Below, piece after piece: positions 1-10,448 of a stretch of 64,000 bases of DNA (position 1 is its first letter; each line of letters begins with the position of its first letter). The stretch comes from Fusobacterium ulcerans ATCC 49185 (GTDB lineage: Bacteria > Fusobacteriota > Fusobacteriia > Fusobacteriales > Fusobacteriaceae). The position numbers and the translations under genes were made by a program. The stretch lies in assembly GCF_900683735.1 (NCBI RefSeq), contig NZ_LR215979.1:682001-746000 (forward strand), written 5' to 3'. Under the pieces are notes generated by a model. It was given only the letters and a program-made list of their open reading frames with translations, was not told the origin of the DNA and did no database searches.

Positions 1-1734
<1,734 letters not shown>

Positions 1735-1750
1735 TTATAATAGAATAATA

Positions 1751-1779
1751 AAAACCTCTCCTTAAAGGAGAGGTTTTTT
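1751..1779 (+). terminator. Intrinsic terminator after groEL
   Basis: An 11-bp stem (AAAACCTCTCC with GGAGAGGTTTT) and a TTAAA loop followed by a run of T. It lies 16 bases after the groEL stop and can also serve the converging gltS transcript, because the A-run on the left gives a T-run on the other strand. Confidence 0.9.
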
Positions 1780-1799
1780 GATTGAGGTTAAAAAAGGGA

Positions 1800-2987
1800 T
1801 TATTTAACCAAATTTATAAAAAATGTGATAATAGCAGCATTGAAAAAATCAATAAATAGTCCACCAACAATAGGAATAACAAAAAATGCTTTAGGTGATG
1901 GTAAATATTTTTCTGTGAGAGCTTCCATATTAGCAAGAGCTTTTGGAGTAGTACCAAAACCACATCCACAGTGTCCACCTGTCATAACAGCAGCATCATA
2001 ATCTCTACCAGTAATATTGAAAGTAACAAAATATGCAAATCCACCCATAAGAATAGTTTGACCAACAAGCATAAGGATTAAAGGTAGAGCTAATTCTTTT
2101 AATTCCCATAATTTGAAACTCATAAGTGTCATTGAAAGAAACATAGCAAGAGTAAAACTTCCAATAATAGAGATTATATCCAAATCAATTTCAAATTTTC
2201 CTGAATAGTCAGACATGTTTCTCATAATAGATGCTGCGAACATTGCTCCTATATATGGAGGAAGAACTAGACCTAAACTGCTTAGAAAATTTGAAATCAG
2301 GCTTCCAGCTCCCATGGCTATAACAATTTGAAACCCAGTTGGAAGAACTCTTTTAGCAGAAAGAAATTCATTTTTATTTCTAGAACTTTCAAAATCAGAT
2401 TTATTATTTTTCTTTTCAAGCAATTCATGTTTCTTTATAAGTCTTTTACATATAGGACCAGCAATTATACTTCCTGCAATAAGGGCGTAAGTAGCAGTTG
2501 CCATAGCAACCATAGTTGCTCCTTGAGCACCAAACTGTTCTATGATAGGGCCAAAAGCTCCAGCAGTACCAGGACCTCCAGTAGTAGCAAGAGAACCAGT
2601 AGCAAGTCCAATAAGTAGATTTATATGAAGGAATTTAGCCATTGCTACTCCAAAGATGTTTTGAAGAATAGCAAGACCTACAGCAGCCAGTAAAAACATT
2701 AAAACAGGAATTCCAGCTTTTTTTAATAATTTTATACTTGCAGAGAAACCAACTGTTGTGAAGAAGGCTATCATAAAAACTTCTCTCAATGTATCTTCAA
2801 ATACAAAAGAAAAAATACCAGTTTCATGTCCTATCAAAGTCAGTATAGAGAATATAGTCCCTCCTGTAACTGCGTCAGGAATACAGTTTTCTTTTAGAAA
2901 TTTGAAAGTGTTGTTGATAAATTTTCCAAAATAAAGAACTAAGACAGCTAATGCCATAGTTTGAATAGTGGTAAGATTTAATACCAT
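1800..2987 (-). CDS. gltS: Sodium/glutamate symporter GltS (ESS family)
   Basis: A 395-residue inner-membrane protein with about ten hydrophobic segments. It shows the ESS-family glycine-rich stretches (TGGPGTAGAFGP near residue 135 and TGGHCGCGFG near residue 340, the two re-entrant loop regions). The family imports glutamate with Na+. The length and N-terminus (MVLNLTTIQTMALAVLVLYFGKF) match the family. A GGAGGACAC box precedes the ATG. It is a single-gene unit, convergent with groEL and divergent from the phosphohexomutase. Substrate specificity is from family knowledge only. Confidence 0.9.
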   Translation of the reverse strand: MVLNLTTIQTMALAVLVLYFGKFINNTFKFLKENCIPDAVTGGTIFSILTLIGHETGIFSFVFEDTLREVFMIAFFTTVGFSASIKLLKKAGIPVLMFLLAAVGLAILQNIFGVAMAKFLHINLLIGLATGSLATTGGPGTAGAFGPIIEQFGAQGATMVAMATATYALIAGSIIAGPICKRLIKKHELLEKKNNKSDFESSRNKNEFLSAKRVLPTGFQIVIAMGAGSLISNFLSSLGLVLPPYIGAMFAASIMRNMSDYSGKFEIDLDIISIIGSFTLAMFLSMTLMSFKLWELKELALPLILMLVGQTILMGGFAYFVTFNITGRDYDAAVMTGGHCGCGFGTTPKALANMEALTEKYLPSPKAFFVIPIVGGLFIDFFNAAIITFFINLVK

Positions 2988-3318
2988 TTTGTGTCCTCCT
3001 TGAAAATATTGATTATTTTATACCGTAAAAAAATTATATTCTAATTATATATAAAATATACTACAAGAATCAATATACCACACTTTTTATATATAGTTCA
3101 AATATATATAATATATTAAATTTAAATAAAGTTAAATTTTATAAATGTTTTGTATATTTATAAGTCATTTGTCTAAAAAAATGAAACACTAAAAAGAGAA
3201 AAAGGAAGGGATTAAAAAAAATTTTTAAAAAAATATTTTCTAAATAAGGTTCAAATGAGGTATAATATATATTAGAATAATCTTTAACCGAAATGAAAAT
3301 CTTAAGATATTTGGAGGA
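2988..3318. promoter_or_regulatory. Divergent promoter region gltS / phosphohexomutase
   Basis: About 330 very AT-rich bases without a gene. On the plus strand a TATAAT at 3261-3266 is a good -10 for the downstream mutase, with only a weak -35. On the minus strand TTGATT near 3070 followed by an AT-rich -10 is a candidate for gltS. No operator palindrome stands out. Confidence 0.5.
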
Positions 3319-3324
3319 ATGGGT

Positions 3325-5055
3325 ATGGAAAAAGAAATTTTAAAAAGATATGAAATGTGGTTAGCTTCAGACTATCTTGATAAAGAAGATAGAGAAGAAT
3401 TAATGAGCATAAAAGGAAATAATGCAGAGATTGAAAGCAGATTCTATACAGACTTAAGTTTTGGCACTGCTGGAATGAGAGGAGTAAGAGGAATAGGGAG
3501 AAACAGAATCAATAAATATAATATAAGAAAAGCAACACAAGGACTTGCCAATTATATCATAGAAAGCACAGGTGAAACTGGAAAGAAAAAAGGAGTTGCT
3601 ATAGCTTATGACTGCAGAATAGGTTCTGTTGAATATGCATTAAATACTGCTCTTGTTTTAGCAGGAAATGGGATAAAAGCTTATCTTTTTACATCATTAA
3701 GATCAACACCTGAACTTTCATTTGCTACAAGAGAATTAAAAGCTCAAGCAGGGGTAATGGTAACAGCTTCTCATAACCCTCAGGAATATAATGGATATAA
3801 AGTATACTGGGAAGATGGAGCACAAATAGTAGAACCTCAGGCAAGTGGTATAGTAAATGGGGTGAACAATGTAGATATATTTAAGGATATAAAAATGATT
3901 TCAGAAGAGGAAGCTAAAACTAAAGGATTATTAGAATATATTGGTAAAGAAGTAGATGATAGATTTGTAGAGGAAGTGGAAAAACAGGCTATCAATAGAG
4001 ATATACCTGGAAAGAAAGATTTTAAAATAGTTTATTCACCACTTCATGGAACAGGAAGAGTAGCAGTACAGAGAGTATTGAGAGAAATGGGATTTGACTC
4101 TGTATATACAGTACCTGAGCAGGAAATGCCAGATGGAATGTTCCCAACTTGTTCATATGCCAATCCAGAAGATAAAGCTGTATTTAAATTAAGTACAGCA
4201 CTGGCTGATAAAATAGGAGCAGATATCTGTCTTGCTAATGATCCAGATGCTGATAGAACTGGTATGGCAATTAGAGATAATGAAGGAAACTGGGTATATC
4301 CTAATGGAAATCAAATAGGAGTTCTTTTAATGAACTATCTATTAGAAATGAATAAAAATATACCAGCTAATGGATCTATAATATCTACAATAGTTTCTAC
4401 TCCTATGCTTGATGTGATAGCTAAAGACAAAGGAATAAAATTATACAGAACACTTACAGGATTTAAATATATAGGAGAAAAAATTAGACAGTTTGAAACT
4501 AAAGAACTTGATGGAACTTTCTTGTTTGGATTTGAAGAATCTATTGGATATTTAGTAGGAACACATGTAAGAGATAAAGATGCTGTAGTAGCTACTTTAA
4601 TGATATCTGAAATGGCAGCTTATTATAACAGTATTGGGACAACTGTATATAAAGAACTAAATAAATTATATGATAAATATGGATGGTTTGTTGAAGAAAC
4701 AGTTGCTATAACTAAACAAGGCAAAGATGGATTAGAAGAAATTGGAAGAATAATGGAAAATCTTAGAACACATGAACATAAAGAAGTAGCAGGAAAAAAA
4801 GTTGAATGTTATAAAGATTTTAAACTTCAAGTAGAAAAAAATATGAAAACAGGAGAAACATCAAAAATAGATCTGCCTAAGTCAGATGTTATTCAATTCA
4901 TACTTGAAGATGGAACTTATGTAACAGCAAGACCATCTGGAACTGAGCCAAAAATTAAATATTATATCTGTGTTGTAGACTCAACTAAAGAAAAATCATT
5001 AGCTAAACTTGAAGAGATAAAAGCTGGATTCCAAGCTTATGTAGATTCATTATAA
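3325..5055 (+). CDS. Phosphoglucomutase/phosphomannomutase (alpha-D-phosphohexomutase)
   Basis: A 576-residue cytoplasmic enzyme that moves phosphate between C1 and C6 of hexoses, linking glycolysis to cell-surface sugar synthesis. The four family signatures are present in order: the phosphoserine loop TASHNPQEYNGYK (about residue 150), the metal loop DPDADR (about 310), the sugar loop FGFEESIGY (about 400) and the phosphate loop RPSGTEPKIKYY (about 540). An ATG two codons upstream is only one base from GGAGG, so the start 7 bases after it is preferred. HemW follows after 25 bases. Confidence 0.95.
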   Translation: MEKEILKRYEMWLASDYLDKEDREELMSIKGNNAEIESRFYTDLSFGTAGMRGVRGIGRNRINKYNIRKATQGLANYIIESTGETGKKKGVAIAYDCRIGSVEYALNTALVLAGNGIKAYLFTSLRSTPELSFATRELKAQAGVMVTASHNPQEYNGYKVYWEDGAQIVEPQASGIVNGVNNVDIFKDIKMISEEEAKTKGLLEYIGKEVDDRFVEEVEKQAINRDIPGKKDFKIVYSPLHGTGRVAVQRVLREMGFDSVYTVPEQEMPDGMFPTCSYANPEDKAVFKLSTALADKIGADICLANDPDADRTGMAIRDNEGNWVYPNGNQIGVLLMNYLLEMNKNIPANGSIISTIVSTPMLDVIAKDKGIKLYRTLTGFKYIGEKIRQFETKELDGTFLFGFEESIGYLVGTHVRDKDAVVATLMISEMAAYYNSIGTTVYKELNKLYDKYGWFVEETVAITKQGKDGLEEIGRIMENLRTHEHKEVAGKKVECYKDFKLQVEKNMKTGETSKIDLPKSDVIQFILEDGTYVTARPSGTEPKIKYYICVVDSTKEKSLAKLEEIKAGFQAYVDSL

Positions 5056-5080
5056 TTTAAATATAAATGGAGGAAAATCA

Positions 5081-6157
5081 TTGGTAGATGGAATATATAT
5101 ACATATTCCTTTCTGTTTAAACAAATGCAATTACTGCGATTTTCTATCATTCAAATCTAATAAAGAGAGCAGAAAGAAATATGTAGATTATTTATTGAAG
5201 GAAATAGAATTATATCCTTCATATAAATATAATACAGTTTACTTTGGGGGTGGTACCCCCTCTCTTTTGGATTTAGAAGATATAGAAAGAATATTGGAAA
5301 AACTAGATATAGAAGAAGGAGCAGAGGTAACTCTTGAAGTAAATCCTAAAACTGTAGATTATGACAAACTTGTCCAATTAAAAAAAATCGGAATAAACAG
5401 ATTGAGTATAGGAATACAATCATTTGATGAAAAATATTTGAGAATACTTGGAAGAATGCATTCTTCTGAAGAGGGAATAGAAACTTATTATAATGCAAGA
5501 AAAGCTGGATTTGAAAATATAAGTCTTGATTTGATGTTTTCACTGCCAGGACAAAGTGTGAAAGAAGTAGAAAATGATTTGAAGAAACTGTTAAGTATAA
5601 AGCCAGAACATTTTTCTATTTATTCACTTATTTGGGAAGAGGGAACTATATTTTTTGAGAAACTGAAAAAAGGACTTCTAAGAGAAACTGAAAATGAAAT
5701 AGAAGCAGATATGTTTGAAAGAATAATAGATACAGCTGAAAAGGCAGGATATATTCATTACGAAATATCTAATTTTTCTCTACCTGAGAAGGGAGCTGTC
5801 CATAACACAAAATACTGGGAAAATAAAGAATATCTAGGAATTGGATTAGGAGCTTCTGGATATATTGATGATATAAGATATAAAAATGAGATGAAATTTT
5901 TAGAATATTATGATAGTATAGAAAGTAGAACAAAACCAATTATGGAAAAAGAAGAGATAACTTTGAAAGAAAAAAAGGAATATAAATATATTCTAGGTTT
6001 TAGACTTTTAAAAAAAGGAGTTAAGCCAGATGGGGAGTATATTGAAAAGTGTATATCTCTTGAAAAAAGAGGTTATCTTATGAAAAAAGGTGAATATTTT
6101 ATTTTGACCAGAAAAGGACTTATGGTTGCAAATGATGTATTAGATGAATTTATATGA
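5081..6157 (+). CDS. hemW: Radical SAM heme chaperone HemW
   Basis: A 358-residue radical SAM protein of the HemN/HemW family. The N-terminus YIHIPFCLNKCNYCDF has the 4Fe-4S triad Cys12, Cys16 and Cys19. Ending the motif in CDF rather than CGC points to HemW (heme insertion chaperone) rather than true coproporphyrinogen dehydrogenase. Later HNTKYWENKEYLGIGLGASGY matches the HemW HNxxYW region. Translation starts at TTG, 7 bases after GGAGG; the nearby ATG is out of frame. It lies in a compact row with the mutase, YggS, sepF and a PP-loop gene (gaps of 2-25 bases), so cotranscription is likely. Confidence 0.9.
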   Translation: MVDGIYIHIPFCLNKCNYCDFLSFKSNKESRKKYVDYLLKEIELYPSYKYNTVYFGGGTPSLLDLEDIERILEKLDIEEGAEVTLEVNPKTVDYDKLVQLKKIGINRLSIGIQSFDEKYLRILGRMHSSEEGIETYYNARKAGFENISLDLMFSLPGQSVKEVENDLKKLLSIKPEHFSIYSLIWEEGTIFFEKLKKGLLRETENEIEADMFERIIDTAEKAGYIHYEISNFSLPEKGAVHNTKYWENKEYLGIGLGASGYIDDIRYKNEMKFLEYYDSIESRTKPIMEKEEITLKEKKEYKYILGFRLLKKGVKPDGEYIEKCISLEKRGYLMKKGEYFILTRKGLMVANDVLDEFI

Positions 6158-6171
6158 GGAGTTGAAAAATA

Positions 6172-6849
6172 ATGGGTGATATAAAAAAGAATATTTCAGA
6201 AATAGAAGAGGATATAAAAAAGCACTCATTAAATCCTGAAAAGTCAAGATTTATAGCTGTTACAAAATATGTAGGGCCAGAAGAGATGCTTCCAATAATA
6301 GATTGCGGAGTAAAAGTTTTTGGAGAAAACAAAGCTCAGGTTATGAAGGATAAACAGGAAAAATTTAATGAAATGGGAATAAAAGATGTAGAATGGCATT
6401 TCATTGGAAATCTTCAAAAAAATAAAGTTAAGTATATTGCTGAGTATGTAAAAATGATACATTCAGTAAATAAACTCTCTCTTGCTCAAGAGATTGACAA
6501 AAGAGCAAAACAGTATAATAGAATCATTGACGTTCTTCTTGAAATAAATATAGCTGGAGAAGAGAGTAAGGAAGGATATGATTTGGAAGAGCTGTACAAA
6601 GAACTTCCTCAGTTGATGGAACTGAAAAATATAAATATAATTGGACTTATGACTATGGCTCCATTCGTTGAAGATGAAGAGCTGTTGAGAAGTGTATTTA
6701 AAAGATTAAGAGAAATAAAAGATGAATTGAATGAAAAATGGTTTAAAGGAAAATTGGTTGAACTTTCTATGGGAATGACTAACGACTACAAGATAGCATT
6801 GGAAGAAGGGGCAACATTGATAAGAATAGGCAGAAAGATTTTTCAATAG
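6172..6849 (+). CDS. YggS/PLPBP-family pyridoxal phosphate homeostasis protein
   Basis: A 225-residue single-domain TIM-barrel PLP protein. The PLP lysine is K32 in FIAVTKY and the C-terminal phosphate-binding region reads LSMGMTNDYKIALEEGATLIRIGRKIF, close to the family consensus. The family keeps PLP and amino-acid pools balanced and has no established catalytic reaction. In many Gram-positive bacteria it sits directly upstream of sepF, as here (14-base gap). Confidence 0.93.
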   Translation: MGDIKKNISEIEEDIKKHSLNPEKSRFIAVTKYVGPEEMLPIIDCGVKVFGENKAQVMKDKQEKFNEMGIKDVEWHFIGNLQKNKVKYIAEYVKMIHSVNKLSLAQEIDKRAKQYNRIIDVLLEINIAGEESKEGYDLEELYKELPQLMELKNINIIGLMTMAPFVEDEELLRSVFKRLREIKDELNEKWFKGKLVELSMGMTNDYKIALEEGATLIRIGRKIFQ

Positions 6850-6863
6850 GAGGTTTTAATAGA

Positions 6864-7412
6864 ATGAAAAAAAAAGAAGGCGGAAAAAACTCTTTTAAAG
6901 TTTTTCAAGATTTAAAAGAACTTTTAGGGATAGATAATCCTGAAACAAATGAAATAGATGAGATGGATGGACTGGAAGGTCTTGATGAAACAGGAATAAT
7001 TGAAGTTAATTCTAATGGAAAAGATATTGAAACTTCTGCTCCAAAAGAAAGTACATCATTAAATCTAGGTGGATATGGCAAATCTTCTTCAAGTCTAGAA
7101 GCAGAATTGAATGCTGGAGGAAATTATCAAACTATATTTGTAGATCCTAAAACTTTTGCTGATTGTAAAAAGATAGCTGCATACATAAAGAGTGATAAAA
7201 TGGTAACTTTAAATCTGGAATATCTTGATCTGCCTACAGCTCAAAGATTGATGGATTTCCTAGCAGGAGCTATGAGTATAAAAGGTGCCAGTTTTATTGA
7301 AATAAGTAAAAAAGTATATACTGCTGTTCCTAAGAGTATGAAAGTATACTATGAAGGAAAAAAAGACAGTAAAGGAAGAACAATTTTAGATTTTGGAAGA
7401 GAGGAAAAATAG
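6864..7412 (+). CDS. sepF: Cell division protein SepF
   Basis: A 182-residue protein with a charged, acidic linker (residues 1-85) and a C-terminal SepF domain (about 88-165: YQTIFVDPKTFADCKKIAAYIKSDK..., MDFLAGAMSIKGASFIEIS). SepF binds FtsZ and tethers it to the membrane, usually through an N-terminal amphipathic helix; residues 8-22 (KNSFKVFQDLKELLG) could form one. Position after yggS supports the call. Confidence 0.9.
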   Translation: MKKKEGGKNSFKVFQDLKELLGIDNPETNEIDEMDGLEGLDETGIIEVNSNGKDIETSAPKESTSLNLGGYGKSSSSLEAELNAGGNYQTIFVDPKTFADCKKIAAYIKSDKMVTLNLEYLDLPTAQRLMDFLAGAMSIKGASFIEISKKVYTAVPKSMKVYYEGKKDSKGRTILDFGREEK

Positions 7413-7414
7413 AA

Positions 7415-8416
7415 GTGGAAAAAAAGATAAAGGCATTAGCTCTTTTTTCTGGAGGGCTGGATAGTGCGCTTGCTGTAAAAGTTGTAAAAGACCAGGGAGT
7501 AGAGGTTATAGCCCTGAACTTTGTTTCGCATTTTTTTGGTGGTAAAAATGAAAAAGCAGAAAAAATGGCAGAGCAGCTTGGAATAAAACTAAAATATATA
7601 GATTTTAAAAGAAGACATACAGAAATATTAAAAAATCCAGTATATGGAAGAGGGAAAAATATGAATCCATGTATTGACTGCCATTCACTAATGTTTAAGA
7701 TAGCAGGGGAACTTTTAGAAGGATATGGAGCTCAATTTGTAATATCTGGAGAAGTACTTGGTCAAAGACCAATGTCACAGAATGCAGCTGCATTAGAAAA
7801 AGTAAAAAAACTTTCAGGAATGGACGATTTAGTATTAAGACCATTGTCAGCTAAACTTCTTCCTCCAAGCAAGGCAGAACTGGAAGGATGGATAGACAGA
7901 GAAAAACTTCTTGATATTCAGGGTAGAGGTAGAGGAAGACAGATGGATCTTATGAAATACTATGGGATTGAAGATTACCCTACACCAGGTGGAGGATGTT
8001 TGCTGACTGATCCAGCTTATTCAGACAGGCTGGAAATATTAGAGAAGGATGGACTTCTTGAAGAGGAAAATTCATATCTGTTCCATTTGTTAAAAGTAGG
8101 AAGATTCTATAGATTGGATAAAGGAAAATATTTCTTCATTGGAAGAGATGAAGAAGGAAATAATAAGATAGATCAATATAAAGAAGTAGGAAGTCTTCAT
8201 GTAACAGGATGTCAGATAGCAGGGCCTCATATACTTGGTTATGGTGAGTTTACAGAAGAGGAAAAACAGTTTGCAGTAGATTTATTTTCAAGATATTCTA
8301 AAGTAAAAGGGAAAAGAGAGATAGAAGTTAGAGTAAATGGCAATATAGTAAAAGTTCTCCCAGTGGATATTGAGAAAGTAGAAGAAAAGATAAAAGAGTT
8401 TCAAATAGTAGGATAG
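7415..8416 (+). CDS. PP-loop ATPase, tRNA-thiolation (MnmA/ThiI-like) family
   Basis: A 333-residue protein with the adenylation PP-loop SGGLDSALA at residues 12-20. It has two cysteine motifs placed as in tRNA sulfurtransferases: NPCIDCHSLMF near residue 90 and PGGGCLLTDP near residue 195. It is therefore probably an ATP-dependent tRNA-thiolating or related enzyme; it lacks the C-terminal beta-barrel pattern of classical MnmA, and the exact target nucleoside cannot be read from sequence. It starts with GTG two bases after the sepF stop, with GAGG inside the sepF end. It closes the row of genes starting at hemW. Confidence 0.75.
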   Translation: MEKKIKALALFSGGLDSALAVKVVKDQGVEVIALNFVSHFFGGKNEKAEKMAEQLGIKLKYIDFKRRHTEILKNPVYGRGKNMNPCIDCHSLMFKIAGELLEGYGAQFVISGEVLGQRPMSQNAAALEKVKKLSGMDDLVLRPLSAKLLPPSKAELEGWIDREKLLDIQGRGRGRQMDLMKYYGIEDYPTPGGGCLLTDPAYSDRLEILEKDGLLEEENSYLFHLLKVGRFYRLDKGKYFFIGRDEEGNNKIDQYKEVGSLHVTGCQIAGPHILGYGEFTEEEKQFAVDLFSRYSKVKGKREIEVRVNGNIVKVLPVDIEKVEEKIKEFQIVG

Positions 8417-8444
8417 TAGAATAGAAAATATAAAGTAAAAAATT

Positions 8445-8524
8445 AAAAGAGTCTAATTCAAAAATTACTTGTATCTATTCACATCAGAGGGATATAAAGT
8501 ATTTTTGTATCAGGCTCTTTTTTT
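8445..8524 (+). promoter_or_regulatory. Structured leader / attenuator-like element before the AGCS symporter
   Basis: An outer stem pairs AAAAGAGTCT with AGGCTCTTTT (10 pairs, one G-U) across about 57 bases and is followed by a T-run. Inside it a second hairpin forms (TACTT/AAGTA plus TATC/GATA). The element ends 22 bases before the symporter start. It can be the terminator of the hemW-sepF row or a cis-regulatory attenuator; no known riboswitch class was recognised. Confidence 0.5.
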
Positions 8525-8546
8525 GTATTTAAAAATTGGAGGAAAA

Positions 8547-9878
8547 ATGAATTCTTTTGAGTCAATAGTTAATTTTATGAATAATATTATGTGGAATAAA
8601 AATTTATTAGTAGTAATATTAGTGGTGAGTGGAATAATATTTACTGTAAAAACAAAAGGAGTACAGTTCAGATTATTTGGTCATATGATATCTCTCATAA
8701 CAGAAAAAACGAAAAAAAATAGGGATGGAATAAGTTCGTTTCAGGCTTTTTGTATAAGTACAGCTTCAAGAGTAGGAGTAGGAAATCTGGCAGGAGTAGT
8801 AGCAGCAGTTTCAGTAGGAGGCCCAGGATCAGTCTTTTGGATGTGGGTAGTTGCTCTTTTGAGTTCAGCTACTGCATTTGTAGAATCAACAATAGCTTTG
8901 ATATATAGGGAAAAGGATCCTCAAGGTGGATATAGAGGAGGGGCTCCATATTTTCTTACAAAAGGATTGAATAAGAAATGGCTGGGAGTTTTATTTGTAA
9001 TATTTGCCCTCATATGCTGGGCTGGAGTATTTCAGATAATATCTAACTCTGTAACTGAATCTTTCAATACTGCTTTTGGAATAAGTACAAGAATTACATC
9101 TATAGTAATTGTAATGCTGGCAGCAGCAGTTCTTTTTGGAAGAAGGGATAAAATAGTAAAAGTTCTGGATAAAATGGTTCCTGCAATGGCAACTGTTTAC
9201 CTTATTGTAGTTATTTTTATTATATTAAAAAATATAACTATACTTCCAGCAACAATCAAGGATATTTTTGAACATGCCTTTGGAATAAAGCAATTTCTGG
9301 GGGGAACATTTGGAAGCGTAGTAATGCAGGGAGTAAAAAGAGGATTGTTTTCTAATGAAGCAGGGTCAGGATCTGCTCCATGTGCAGCAGCAGCAGCTGA
9401 TATAGATCATCCAGTAAAGCAGGGGTTAGTACAAGCTTTAGGTGTGTTTGTAGATACTATATTGATATGCAGTGCAACGGCTTTTGTTATACTTTTATCA
9501 AAGGGAGATATTGCAGAAGGAATTGGAGGGATGACACTCCTCCAAGAATCATTTAGATATCAGGTAGGAAACTGGGGAGTTGCATTTACAGCTGTTATAT
9601 TGTTCCTATTTTCCTTCAGTACTATATTGGGTGTAAGTTTCTATGCTAAACCAAATTTAGCCTTTTTATGTGACAAACCATGGCTTCAGGAAGCATTTAA
9701 AATCTTTACTCTGTTAATGCTTTTTGTTGGTGGAGTAAGACAGAACTTTTTAGTATGGAATCTGGCTGATTTAGGATTGGGACTTATGACAATAGTTAAT
9801 CTTATAGGAGTATATCCATTAACTTATAAAGCGATTGAATCATTAAAAGAATATGAAAAAGAATATATAAAGAAATAA
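8547..9878 (+). CDS. Sodium:alanine/glycine symporter, AGCS family
   Basis: A 443-residue membrane transporter with about ten hydrophobic segments. Family hallmarks are ISSFQAFCISTASRVGVGNLAGV (about residue 65), EKDPQGGYRGGAPYFLTKGL (about 125) and RGLFSNEAGSGSAPCAAAAA (about 265). AGCS proteins take up alanine or glycine with Na+. The frame stays open for 26 codons upstream through the leader hairpin, but the ATG after TTGGAGGAAAA is clearly the start and gives normal family length. A bidirectional terminator follows. Confidence 0.92.
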   Translation: MNSFESIVNFMNNIMWNKNLLVVILVVSGIIFTVKTKGVQFRLFGHMISLITEKTKKNRDGISSFQAFCISTASRVGVGNLAGVVAAVSVGGPGSVFWMWVVALLSSATAFVESTIALIYREKDPQGGYRGGAPYFLTKGLNKKWLGVLFVIFALICWAGVFQIISNSVTESFNTAFGISTRITSIVIVMLAAAVLFGRRDKIVKVLDKMVPAMATVYLIVVIFIILKNITILPATIKDIFEHAFGIKQFLGGTFGSVVMQGVKRGLFSNEAGSGSAPCAAAAADIDHPVKQGLVQALGVFVDTILICSATAFVILLSKGDIAEGIGGMTLLQESFRYQVGNWGVAFTAVILFLFSFSTILGVSFYAKPNLAFLCDKPWLQEAFKIFTLLMLFVGGVRQNFLVWNLADLGLGLMTIVNLIGVYPLTYKAIESLKEYEKEYIKK

Positions 9879-9880
9879 AA

Positions 9881-9910
9881 AAAATGGGTAACCTCTTGGA
9901 TACCCATTTT
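9881..9910. terminator. Bidirectional terminator between AGCS symporter and Rrf2 gene
   Basis: A 10-bp stem AAAATGGGTA / TACCCATTTT with a 10-base loop. A-run and T-run on the two sides let it stop both converging transcripts. Confidence 0.85.
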
Positions 9911-9920
9911 ATGTTAATTA

Positions 9921-10331
9921 TTATTGAGCAGCAGCATCTTTTAAATCTTTAAAGCTTGTATCACTCAATTTTTTCTTAACATCTTCCTGTATAGAGTAAA
10001 GCAGTGAATTCACTGGATCAGCCTCAACTTTTTTAGCAGAACTTACATTTTTTAAACTTGTATTGATAAAAAGGTCACCCTGAATCACTTCTATTACATT
10101 TCTCAAACTGATATCGTTTGCAGACTTTTTTAATTTGTATCCTCCTTTAATTCCTCTAAAAGATTCAACAAGTTTAACTTTACAAAGTCTTCTTAATATT
10201 TTAAGAGCAAATTTCATAGACATTTTTTCAGCTTCACTGATTTCTCTTGCATTTGCTATTTCACCTTTATCTAATTTTGATAAATATAATACGATCTTTA
10301 TTGCGTAATCACTTTCTTGTGTTATTTTCAT
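9921..10331 (-). CDS. Rrf2-family transcriptional regulator without cluster cysteines
   Basis: A 136-residue winged-helix regulator. The start MKITQESDYAIKIVLYLSKL and the wing FRGIKGGYKLKK (residues 58-69) are typical of Rrf2/IscR/NsrR. The only cysteine is C50; the three-cysteine Fe-S ligand set after residue 90 of IscR and NsrR is missing, so it is unlikely to sense through a 2Fe-2S cluster in the usual way. Divergent from the threonine/serine exporter pair 117 bases away, which may be its target. Confidence 0.85.
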   Translation of the reverse strand: MKITQESDYAIKIVLYLSKLDKGEIANAREISEAEKMSMKFALKILRRLCKVKLVESFRGIKGGYKLKKSANDISLRNVIEVIQGDLFINTSLKNVSSAKKVEADPVNSLLYSIQEDVKKKLSDTSFKDLKDAAAQ

Positions 10332-10448
10332 TTATGTATCACTCCTTATTTAATTAAATCATTTTATAAAATTGTATTTTTGTATATTCTATTTTTTATA
10401 TTTTGTGCTATAATTTAGGTAAATATAAATAATATCTGGGAGATTTTA

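Noticed and set aside
8445-8524. Glycine or preQ1 riboswitch before the AGCS symporter
   Set aside because: The element is too short and lacks the conserved cores; kept only as an unassigned structured leader.
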